NCBI GenBank assembly: GCA_002286855.1
Contig: NRSV01000057.1
Span: 127,647 to 191,646 of the forward strand
Direction: 5' to 3'
Source of the DNA: Bipolaris cookei
Lineage: Eukaryota > Ascomycota > Dothideomycetes > Pleosporales > Pleosporaceae
DNA: 64,000 nt
Both the position numbers and the translations under genes were made by a program. Shown here one piece after another: positions 44,478-54,336 of the stretch. Position 1 is the first letter of the stretch. Every line of letters starts with the position of its first letter. Below the pieces are notes generated by a model that was not told where the DNA came from, did not search any database, and worked only from the letters and a program-made list of their open reading frames with translations.

Positions 44478-45525
44478 GGTGACGGCAGGTGCGAGTGCTA
44501 CGGTAATATGTAGCACAGAGGGCTGTGGAGAGATGTAGGAGCCGGAATGGTCGAGGTTGGAGAATGTGCTATGTGTCGAGCAGCATGGGGTCAGCAAGGA
44601 CACAGCGAGCAGCAGCAGCAACACAAGTCTCTATGCACGCAGGGCGCCCGGCTGATGGCTGAGGTTTATAACGCACGGTAGGCTCAAAGCTTTGTGAAAA
44701 AGACTAGGTGATCTATATTTGATCTGTCGCAGGTGCGGCAGTGTCACAACCACGCTCGTGCGTGCACCGGCAGCGTCCCGGGGCCAGTGGCCAACAACGT
44801 GGGTCATGCAGTGCCGGCTCCCATTGGCCTCCAGCTCTCAGCTGTCTCGATGCCTCTACAGTCTGCGGGCACGATGGCACCCCAGTCCCCCACTGGACAA
44901 ACCCCCTTTGCGCTCTGTCAAGACCCTTTTGCGCGTGCCGCTTTAGGCCCTGCGCCTCGTATTGCGGCCAAAGGGTCCGCCTCGTCTCCGGACAGGCCCA
45001 TGCCCATTCGCATTGTGCCATTCCCACTGCTACCGTTTCGCCCTCTCTCTCCGCCTGTTCACGAGGAGCAGCTCTCGACAACGGCCCATGGCGGCGCCTT
45101 TACTGCCTGTATAGAGCCCGGCGCCCGGCTGCTGATGCTTGGGCGCAAGAGACCAGGGCCTTGGGGAACGTCCGCAGGGAAATTTTAGTGATGCGGATGA
45201 CGTATTACTTCCCGTATCGATAATGTGCATCATGAGCGTGTCACACACGCACCTAAGCCGCATCCCCCATGTCATGCCTATGTAGGAACGTGGTCTGGGT
45301 CAACACACCTGTGCCACATACACTACACACGCCCAAGACAATTGATTCCTTCTTCACACCCTCCTCTGACACACCCTGTCGGGCACTGCAGACTACGTTG
45401 CCTCGCCAGAAACAGAGTCGTCCCATACCTGCACGCTAGCCCCTTCGGTCCCTAGTTGTACACCCTCGGCGCCTTATTCACCATCGCTCAATCCGGCGCC
45501 ATCAGCACTCGATACTCGTTCCAAT
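44478..45525. other. Divergent promoter region
   Basis: Lies between the divergent starts of the unknown-function protein (-) and the aminotransferase (+). Overlapping short frames on both strands at 44700-45200 are GC-rich and without family features. Confidence 0.5.
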
Positions 45526-47580
45526 ATGGGCGGTGGCGAAACAATTGCAGATCAGATCGTGAAGACCTTTGTACTCCCTGATGTGGCCGCATCCAAAACT
45601 AGCTCCAAAAAGCTCATCAATCTTCTGCGAGGGCACGTCCATCTCTGCGCCCGCATCTTCACTTTCGGACAAGACGCGGCCCAATAAGACCCTTTGCCCC
45701 CCAAGTCATTTGCTAACGGCACCAGATGGCCTAATCTGTCTTTGCTCCCTACACAATTGCTCGACAGAGCATCCCACAATGTGCTCCAGCACAAGCCCAC
45801 TGCCTACCCAGCTCTGTGCTACGGGCCAGATGCCGGTGACCCGCGACTACGTGACAACGTTGCGCAATGGCTGACTGCCTTCTACAAGCCGGCCGACCCA
45901 GTGTCTACAGAGCGAATATGCATTTCCGGAGGTGCTTCGCAAAACTTGGCCTGCTTACTTCAAGACTTCACAGACCCCTTGTATACGAGGAATATATGGA
46001 TCGTAGCACCGGCATACATGTTGGCTTTTCGCATTTTTGAAGATGCTGGTTTCTACAAAAAGCTTCGAGCCGTTCCTGAAGACGATGAGGGCATCGACAT
46101 GGACTATTTGAAAAGTGAGATTAAAAAAAGTGAAGACAATGCAATTGCCGAGAACAACAATGAGCCGGTGCGTGTTTTCTTCCCCTTGTCTTGTGGTATG
46201 GTCTACTCGCAACCTCTCCCCTCGGACCTCATGGCCAATGTTAATTTCGAGCCTATGGCATCTCAAAAGCTGAATTACTTTTGCCTACCTCCACTGATAA
46301 CAACACCAGCTTCTGAAGCCTCCACGTCCATTTAACAAAATATACAAACACGTCATTTACGCCGTGCCAGGCTTCTCGAATCCTAGCTCCAAAACAATGA
46401 GCTTGCGGAGAAGAGAAGAACTCGTGCATTTGGCGAGAGAGTATGATGCTCTTATCATCACAGACGACGTATATGACTTTCTGCAATGGCCATCCAATCT
46501 CACCCCTAGCACTTTTTCAATCGAAAATGCCAGTTTACCTCGCATCGTAGATGTAGACAGATACCTCGGTGGCGGCGCCGAAAGACAAGGTGCAGATGGG
46601 TTTGGCAATGCCGTTTCCAATGGCTCCTTCTCCAAGATTTTTGGTCCAGGCCTCCGCACGGGTTGGTGCGAGGGTACTCCAAAACTGGCCTATGCCGTTT
46701 CACAAACGTAAGCGTGTCTTTTCAGGAATTACATTCACACATGTCCTCTTGTTCTTGTCGTGAGTTTTTTGAAGCGGACTTTGTCTGTGTAAATCAAGAC
46801 GGATGTAATCGTATCCGGGCTAGTCTGTATAGTGGCAGGCTAGGACTGGTAAATCCGCGTCTCGCTAGATGAGTTAGTAATAGCTAACGTTTTTGTAGAG
46901 GATCGAGCCGCTCAGGTGGATCACCCAGTCAGTTGACAGCTTGCTGTGTGGCCGAGACGTTGGAGACTGGCGAACTTCAGCGCTACGTGTACGATACGCT
47001 TCAACCCGCGTATGGTGATCGGTACAGGCATATGATAGAAGCCATCAACAACTACCTCCTTCCCCTAGGCGTTCGCGTCTCCCAGGCTGATCGTGAAGTT
47101 GTGGGCGGATACTTTATCTGGCTCACATTGCCTCCGCCACTGAAGGGCGCCGCGGTAGCACAACGCGCAAAGGAGGATGACAATTTAGCTGTTGCACAAG
47201 TAAGCATAAACCTCTATTATACTCCCAGTACACAACATGTGCATGGCTAATGATAATGATTGCATAGGGTGAAATGTTCGAAGTGAGTCGTCTTCTCCAC
47301 TCCCCTGTGCTCCTGCTAATTGATACAGGTCCCCGGCGACACTAAACATGAAGGCACATCTTTCAGCAACGACATTAGAGTCTGTTTTGCAGTAAGAGAC
47401 GATGGCTGCAACTTGGGACTTGGGCTAACTTGTTGGCAGTGGGAGGAAGTAGATATGCTCGCAGAAGGCATCCAACGACTTGCCGATGTAATTAGCCGCA
47501 TGTTGAGCGAGGAGGCTAACGGCGGACACAGCACCGGGCGGCCCGCTAGCCGAGAAGAGGATGCAAAGGCCTTGTGGTGA
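45526..47580 (+). CDS. PLP-dependent aminotransferase, fold type I (YER152C/2-aminoadipate-aminotransferase-like)
   Basis: Seven exons (45526-45632, 45726-46167, 46310-46707, 46899-47199, 47268-47282, 47329-47391, 47440-47580), 488 aa. Intron 1 appears to be a GC-AG intron: only the donor at G|GCACGT gives the family block L-L-R-G-W-P-N, and a TGCTAAC branch point lies 8 nt from the CAG acceptor. Exon 5 is a 15-nt microexon (G-E-M-F-E). Recognisable parts are Y-G-P-D-A-G-D-P-R-L-R, I-S-G-G-A-S-Q-N-L, the P-G-F-S-N-P-S block, the D-D-V-Y-D-F loop whose Asp/Tyr contact PLP, and S-F-S-K-I-F-G-P-G-L-R-T-G-W, where Lys292 should form the Schiff base. It transfers amino groups between an amino acid and a 2-oxo acid; the substrate is not readable. 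The first two and the microexon junctions are the least certain. Confidence 0.83.
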
Positions 47581-49320
47581 ACGATTGGTGTATCTTGTTT
47601 GAGTAGTGTAAGAGACTTGCCGAACTCGAGATGTGTTTGTCGAAGCCATTGGTAGGCTCTCATAAATGGCCCTGGATTTTGTCTGCACGGTGACATGTAC
47701 ACGCGATCCAGACTTGCCTATTTGCCTTTGAATAATTTTCGCCTGGCGAAGCAGAGTACAATATACCGAAGGTAATATGTTAAGATGTATATCAAGATTC
47801 TACTAAGCTCAAGGGATCTGCATAGGCGTCGGGTGATAGCTGGCTAAACTTAAGCGTTTCATGCAAACAATACCTATGACCCACCGCTCCACTTTGGTTG
47901 AAATAAAAAAAGCAGGATGACCGGTGGCAGCGTGAAACAGAGAGGCCGTTTCGTCTGAGCCTCAGGCGGCGATTGGCATGCCACGGCATGCGATAATCTG
48001 CGTACCTGCATCATGTGGTGTTTTCGTGAGGCATGGCGCAAAGCCGCGACGGAGAGTGTTTCTTTGATCTTTGTTTTGCACCCGCAAGGCTCATCTAATG
48101 TCACGCACAGCGTTCGTCACAGACACGACTAGTCTCTTCCATCTCCAGTTCGCTGTGTGAGGGTATATGCACAAGCAGCAGCAATAGAAGCCTCGCGGTC
48201 GGGTGAATTGCTGCCCAAGCCCATGACTCCTGCGGGCCCTTGACGTGGATGGGCGATTTGCAGCATATCGGTGCACCCACATGGGATTTTTCCCGGAGTG
48301 TAGCGTCGAATGGCGTCTTCTTTGCATGCGGCGTTGAAGCGCTGGCATAAGGCTTCATCTCCAAAAACGGCCAACGAGGGCCTGTCGATGGCCTGGCGTT
48401 TCAGTGCCGTCGCACCTCCGACCCTCGGGAGTGGCGCTGCCAACCACATCCCTGTCTTCGATCCAGGGACAAACGCTCGCCTTCCACCCTCAGAACATCC
48501 TCCACCACTCACTGGCCTACAACGCCCGCTCGTTTCACGCGGAGAGAGCCTTCTACGGGAATATTGCCGTCCTCTCGATTAGTGCACACCCTAAGTAATT
48601 TTGGATCTACGCCACCGGGACTGGGCTACGTTCAGGCTACGCGTTCCTAGGGCAGCTTTAGGAGGTGGCCATGCGGCTTACGGATGCGGCCACAAGGCCT
48701 CATCATGGAATACCAGAGAGCCATGAGCTTTTGTACGAGCGCGATGGCGCGCAGAGGTATGATGAAGAGGCCATCAAAGACAGCTGTCGTGGCAGCGTCC
48801 AAGGACGTACAACACATCTATTCAGGGCTGGGGAAAATGGTGCAAGACCAGGACAGCGAACACCACACGCCCCTCATTCCAAACGTGAAACAAGTCGTCT
48901 CCAGAAACGGGATTGGCCATACGAATCCTTTGTAAGTCCCCCCGCGAACACATCGCGTACTTATACAAGGCTGCAGTGCCCCCTCCCTGAGCCTCTCCCC
49001 TTCACGCAGGTTCGCTGTCACGCCCTTTCAGCACTCATTGTGTTGCTTCACTTCTTATTGTTCACTGTCATTCTTTACTATTGTTGAGGGATTTTTCTTA
49101 TTCACGCTCACAATAACATCACCCACTACTTTCTTCCACATTCGTTGCTAGCCAACCTTTTACTTTGACACAACCACTTGCGCATTTGTGCACTTTCCCA
49201 CTCGATACAGCAAAAACAACAAATCGTCTTTTGCAGGTCAACTGACGACTATTCCTTCAGTCTTTTGGATCATTTCTACCACACTTGACAACACCGAAAC
49301 TCACACTCCGCACTGTCATC
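47581..49320. other. Intergenic region upstream of the GH55 gene
   Basis: 1.7 kb with only short frames. A few, for example 48684-48935 (+, 83 codons from ATG), are open but show no family features, splice partners or low-complexity explanation. From about 49000 the DNA is pyrimidine-rich, consistent with the promoter and leader of the glucanase. Confidence 0.45.
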
Positions 49321-51666
49321 ATGGTGGCTTTCGGCGCTGGAGCGTTTCTCCTGACGCTGCGCGTTCTCCTTTCCGCAACTCCATCTTCTGCCGTCCCTGT
49401 TGCTCAAGCACCGGCTGTCCCATCACCAGCACCATCAGCTGGTGGCTCTGGTTTCTGGATGCAGAGCATTAAGCGTCAAGGCCAGGCTGCTTTCAACCCC
49501 AATCCACAATCTTACCAAGTCTTCCGTAACGTCAAGGAGCTGGGAGCCAAGGGCGATGGCGTTACTGATGATACCGAGATCATTAACAAGATTATTGCTG
49601 ACGGCGACCGTTGTGGTCAGGGCTGCGACTCCACAACCACTACCCCCGCCCTCATCTACTTCCCTGCCGGTACCTACATCATCAGCAAGCCCATCATTCA
49701 ATACTATTACACCCAGTTCATCGGCGACCCATTGAACATGCCTGTCTTGAAGGCCACTGCCAACTTCGAAGGTATGGGCTTGATCGATGCCGACCCCTAT
49801 ATCCCAGGTGGCGATGGAGCCAACTGGTACACCAACCAGAACAACTTCTACCGTCAGGTCCGCAACTTTGTTATCGACATCTCTGCTACAAAGGTCGCTG
49901 CTGGTATCCACTGGCAAGTCTCTCAAGCCACCAGTCTGCAAAACATTGTTTTTGAGATGGCCAAGGGCGACGCTGGTAAGGACCAGAAGGGCATCTTCCA
50001 GGACAACGGCTCTGGTGGTTTCATGACCGACCTGACGTTCAACGGTGGTGCCATTGGTGCTTTCATGGGTTCCCAACAATTCACTATCCGCAACATGACT
50101 TTCAACGATTGTGGCACCGCCATCTTCCAAAACTGGAACTGGGTCTTCACTTACAAGAGCATCTTCATCAACAACTGCAAGGTCGGTCTCGATATGGCCA
50201 ACAGCCCTTCCAACCAGACTGTTGGTTCTGTGCTCCTGCTTGACAGCAAGCTCACCAATACTCCAATTGGCATCAACTCCTCTTTTACTGAGAACAGCAT
50301 CCCCACCACTGGCGGTACCCTCATCCTGGACAATGTCGACTTCAGTGGGTCCGAGAAGGCTATTGTTGGTGCTAATGGCAACACCATCCTTGAAGGTGGC
50401 CGCAAGATCGACGCCTGGGCTCAGGGTAACGCTCTTGCTGCTGGATCGACCCAGGGCCGTGTTCAAGGCGATATCAGCGGTGCACCTGCAAAGCCTAAGA
50501 GCCTTCAGGGCGAGAATGGTTGGTTCGAGCGCAGCAGGCCCCAGTATGAAAATGTGGATGTCTCCAAGTTTGTCAGCCTCAAGTCCAAGGGTGCTAAGGG
50601 TGACGGTGCGACCGATGATACTACCGCTCTCCAGTCTGCTATTGATGGCCTTCAGGAAGGCGAGATCCTCTATGTCGATCACGGTACCTACTTGATCACT
50701 AAGACCGTTACTATCCCTGCCGAGAAGAACGTTAAGATTGTCGGCGAAGTCTACAGCACCCTCCTAATCACTGGCGAGTTCTTCTCTAACATGAACGACC
50801 CCAAACCTGGTTTCAAGATTGGTGCCAAGAGCGGTGACAAGGGCACTTTTGAGGCTTCTGATCTCATCATTGGTACCCAGGGTCCTGCTCCCGGTGGTAT
50901 CTTGATGGAGTGGAACATCAACGCCGAGAATGGCGCAGCCGGTCTTTGGGACGTCCACTTCCGTGTCGGTGGCTACGCAGGTACCAAGCTCCAGTCCTCC
51001 AACTGCAAGAAGAACCCCGATACCGAACATCAGCCCAACCCAGAGTGCATCGGTACCTTCATGCAGCTGCACATCACCAAGGACTCGAACGGCTACTTCG
51101 AAAACGTTTGGCTCTGGACTGCCGACCACGAGCTCGATCAGAATGATCACGCTCAGATCGATATCTACAACGGTCGCGGTATGCTTGTTGAATCTCAGGG
51201 TCCAGTCTGGATGTACGGAACGGCTTCTGAGCACTCTCAAATGTCGCAGTACCAGTTCTCTGGTGCAAAAGACATCTTCTACGGCGCCATTCAAACCGAG
51301 ACTCCCTACTACCAGCCAAACCCTACTGCTGCCGTCCCCTTCACCAAGAACGACAAGTTCTTTGACCCGGATATGAGCCAAGCCAAGGCTGCATGGGCTG
51401 TTCGCGTCACTGACGGCAGCGAGAGCATCTGGAGCTACGGCGCGGGTACCTACTCGTTCTTCCAAAACTACGCACAGGATTGTGTTGTTAGCCAGAACTG
51501 CCAAGAAAACATGAACGAAGTTGTCAATTCGACCAACGTCAACTGGTTTGGTCTTTCGACAAAGGCCTCGGTCAACATGATCACCTCGGGTGGCAAGGGT
51601 CTCGTTAAGGATGAGGACAACCGCTCCAACTTCTGCGCTACACTGGCCATCTTTGCGCAAGCATAG
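49321..51666 (+). CDS. Secreted exo-beta-1,3-glucanase, glycoside hydrolase family 55
   Basis: Single exon, 781 aa, the usual GH55 length. Signal peptide residues 1-24 (hydrophobic F-L-L-T-L-R-V-L-L, then S-S-A) are followed by an Ala/Pro-rich stretch ending at K51-R52, a Kex2-type dibasic site. Two right-handed beta-helix (pectate-lyase-like) halves each open with a matching motif: V-K-E-L-G-A-K-G-D-G-V-T-D-D-T at 71 and L-K-S-K-G-A-K-G-D-G-A-T-D-D-T at about 420, the hallmark of the family. Glu637 in T-A-S-E-H-S is the probable general acid by comparison with recalled GH55 structures. It releases glucose from the non-reducing ends of beta-1,3-glucan outside the cell, for wall remodelling or nutrient release. 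The first ATG of the frame is the start; the frame extends upstream without another ATG. Confidence 0.93.
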   Translation: MVAFGAGAFLLTLRVLLSATPSSAVPVAQAPAVPSPAPSAGGSGFWMQSIKRQGQAAFNPNPQSYQVFRNVKELGAKGDGVTDDTEIINKIIADGDRCGQGCDSTTTTPALIYFPAGTYIISKPIIQYYYTQFIGDPLNMPVLKATANFEGMGLIDADPYIPGGDGANWYTNQNNFYRQVRNFVIDISATKVAAGIHWQVSQATSLQNIVFEMAKGDAGKDQKGIFQDNGSGGFMTDLTFNGGAIGAFMGSQQFTIRNMTFNDCGTAIFQNWNWVFTYKSIFINNCKVGLDMANSPSNQTVGSVLLLDSKLTNTPIGINSSFTENSIPTTGGTLILDNVDFSGSEKAIVGANGNTILEGGRKIDAWAQGNALAAGSTQGRVQGDISGAPAKPKSLQGENGWFERSRPQYENVDVSKFVSLKSKGAKGDGATDDTTALQSAIDGLQEGEILYVDHGTYLITKTVTIPAEKNVKIVGEVYSTLLITGEFFSNMNDPKPGFKIGAKSGDKGTFEASDLIIGTQGPAPGGILMEWNINAENGAAGLWDVHFRVGGYAGTKLQSSNCKKNPDTEHQPNPECIGTFMQLHITKDSNGYFENVWLWTADHELDQNDHAQIDIYNGRGMLVESQGPVWMYGTASEHSQMSQYQFSGAKDIFYGAIQTETPYYQPNPTAAVPFTKNDKFFDPDMSQAKAAWAVRVTDGSESIWSYGAGTYSFFQNYAQDCVVSQNCQENMNEVVNSTNVNWFGLSTKASVNMITSGGKGLVKDEDNRSNFCATLAIFAQA

Positions 51667-52371
51667 AGTGCTTACATATGACATGATGATCGGAATTGTT
51701 TTTACTTTCTTGCCCCCACCTTTTGGAGGGACCCATTTTTTTCTTTTTTTGTGTACAGTGTATCAACAAACACATGCCCTTTTGTCTTTGGTGTCTTCCT
51801 CGCATTTTACAGGAAGCACTCCACACTCGCTTTGGGAGGAAATTGTTTCGATATCTATATATATATACCCCAGGGCATGAAACAGTGGACGAAAGGGACT
51901 TGATGAAAGGATATGGGAGTTTAGGACTGGCTCCTATGTAAATTTTTTTCTTTTATGTTTGAACCAAGGTAGATGAAAATTAAACAACATTTTTCATCAC
52001 AACTTTTGATTCCTTTTTCGTGTGTGATGCGTGTGTGATGCGTGAGTGACATTTGGGCGAGTACGGTTGTTGCCTCAAATTTAATCGCAGACGTGATTGG
52101 CGAGAAGTGAGACTAAGATGTGGGAAACGAAGACGGGGCGATGATCTGTTGGAAGGTGGTCGCATTCCCAGGAAACATTTCATCACGAGGAACACGTCCC
52201 TGCTGATCCAGTGCATGGTGGTATTGTGCGTGGAGAATTGGAGAAAAGGTCAAGGCACTCAATAAAAGCGAGTGGATCACGGAGGTGTGCGGGGAAAAAG
52301 GTCGGAGCTCGGTCTCAACGCCAAAAAGTTCCTGGGCGGGTTTTTTTTTGGTTTTACGCGACATAGCCTCC
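51667..52371. other. Intergenic region between the GH55 and RCM1 genes
   Basis: Glucanase 3' flank, AT-rich around 51840-52000, then the RCM1 promoter with a T run just before the start codon. No gene seen. Confidence 0.5.
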
Positions 52372-54128
52372 ATGTCGCTCTACTACGAGGCCGCGGCCAT
52401 TCTTGCCAACTCTGACAATGTCGGCGGGTCACTCAAGTCGCGCATATATAACAAGAAAGATTTGAAGAGCACGCCTGGGCAGCTCTTTGCGCTGATTGCA
52501 GAAACGTCGAAATGGTCGCTCGTATTGAAGGATGTGATTGAGAAGTGCAAGTTACTCACAGAAGAGAAGAAGGTCCATACCTCAAATGTTTTTTTCTAGG
52601 AAAAATGGCTTACGCATCTCAGCTGACTCCAATTCTCGCTCTTCTGCTTACACATGATTTACTCCTCGCAAAGAATGGTGTTGCAGCACCCGCCAACCAC
52701 GTCCTTAAGCTCGCCGTCACCCGACACAAAGCCCGCTTGAGCGCCGAGCTTACGAAAGCCTGTATACGACATGGATTTGCTACTCTTGGAGCTTTCAAAG
52801 AGGCTGTAGGTGATGGCAGACTGGATAAAGAAGAGGATAATGCTATGAAAAGTAAACATCCCCGTTGGGTGCGCATCAATACCATTAAGGCGACACTGCA
52901 GGAACAGCTTGCGACAACATTTGCTGGATATACCAAGACAGAAGTCCTAGAGGATGTGCTTACTGCGCCGAAGAGCTCCAAAGTCTACTACGAAGACCCA
53001 AACATCCCTAATTTGCTCGCGCTGCCCTCTAAGGTTGATCTCAGCAGGTCAATTGCTTACACAAAGGGCCAGATAATATTCCAGGATAAAGCATCTTGCT
53101 TTCCTGCATACTTGCTGGATCCAAATCCAGACGACGGCGATGTCATAGATGCGACTGCAGCGCCAGGAAACAAAACTACACATCTGGCCGCTATTGTTTC
53201 CGCTAGAAGACAGCCAGGCGAGGAACAGAAGGTCATCGCTTTCGAGCGCGACAAAGGCAGAACTTTTACCTTGCAGAAAATGGTCAAGTTGGCGTCGGCA
53301 GATAGCATTGTCCAAGTAAAAGGTAACAGCGACTTCATAGCCGCTAAACCTGAGTCAGACGAGTATGCCAACGTTGGAGCCATACTTCTTGATCCAAGCT
53401 GCTCGGGTACTGGTATTGTTGGACGCGATGATGCGATCAGAATGCATCTTCCTGATGCACCTGGCGTCCAAACAACATCACAGAAGCTAGAAAGGGGGAA
53501 AAAGCGAAAGAGAAGTAATGAAGCAACAAAGGCCGACGCGCAACCGACGCTGAATTTGGACATGGATGATTCGGCGCCTGAAGAGACACCAATACAGGGT
53601 AAACTGACAGAACGCCTGGCCGCCTTATCCAGCTTTCAACTTCATATTCTTACTCATGCCATGCTGTTCAAGAGTGCGCACAGAATTACTTACTCTACAT
53701 GTTCGATACATTTTGAGGAGAACGAAGGCGTCGTTTTCCAGGCGTTGGCATCCTCGGTCGCAAAGGAGCGGGGGTGGAGGATACTCAAACGGGATCAGCA
53801 AGTGGAGGGGTTGCAAAAATGGCACAGACGAGGCATTTGGGAGGAGAATAAGATTCACAATGACATGGACGAGTCGTTCAAGAAAGATGTATTGGAAGCA
53901 TGTGTTCGTTGTGACAAGGGTACTGAAGAAGGTACAATGGGTTTCTTCGTGGCTGCCTTTATTCGTGAAGGTGATCAGCAGCCGGCACAAGTAACTGAAG
54001 TTGCGGTTTCTGAGGATGAGGAGTGGGTTGGCTTCAGTGATCATGGTGAAGTTGAAGAAGCAGTAGTACCGGCGATTGAAGAGCCTGGAGGCCGTAAGAA
54101 GAAAAAGCGAAAACACAGCAAGAAGTGA
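52372..54128 (+). CDS. RCM1: 25S rRNA cytosine-C5 methyltransferase Rcm1 (NSUN5 family)
   Basis: Two exons (52372-52572 and 52623-54128), 568 aa. The 50-nt intron (GTCCAT donor, TCTCAG acceptor) joins L-L-T-E-E-K-K to L-T-P-I-L-A-L-L-L, collinear with recalled NSUN5; other acceptors break the frame. The SAM-binding motif D-A-T-A-A-P-G-N-K starts at Asp243. The NSUN cysteine pair is present: Cys327 in D-P-S-C-S-G-T-G (motif IV, product release) and Cys427 in Y-S-T-C-S-I-H (motif VI, catalytic nucleophile). A basic insert (K-K-R-K-R) lies between them. The C terminus is Lys-rich (K-K-K-K-R-K-H-S-K-K), typical of a nucleolar protein. Yeast Rcm1 methylates one conserved cytosine of 25S rRNA (C2278). 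It is tandem with the SRA-domain gene, only 208 bp apart. Confidence 0.93.
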
Positions 54129-54336
54129 CGTGAATGGGGAAAATGAAACAGCCAGCCGGTGTGCACCATGGGTGGAAAGCGCAGTACCATGTCCCTCGGA
54201 TGGGCAGGAGCCTTGGCCCTAGCATGAGAACCTCCAGCAACAGCTACCACTCTTCTCAATTCAGTCAACCTCAGCTTTGCATTATCCGCGCCACGTATCT
54301 TTTGATCTTGCTCCTAACCACGTCGGTGTTTACGAC

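Noticed and set aside
48129..48940. Several 80-130-codon frames between the aminotransferase and GH55 genes
   Set aside because: They overlap on both strands, show no domain, and lack consistent splice partners. Left as unsupported.
49435..51684. Two long open frames (about 415 and 306 codons) antisense to the GH55 gene
   Set aside because: They mirror the codon pattern of a strongly biased single-exon gene. The plus-strand frame has unmistakable GH55 motifs; the antisense products show no family features.
52545..52622. Extending RCM1 exon 2 upstream as a continuous frame (through G-K-M-A-Y-A-S-Q)
   Set aside because: That frame is out of phase with exon 1. The TCTCAG acceptor at 52622 gives perfect continuity with the NSUN5 family, so these bases are intron.
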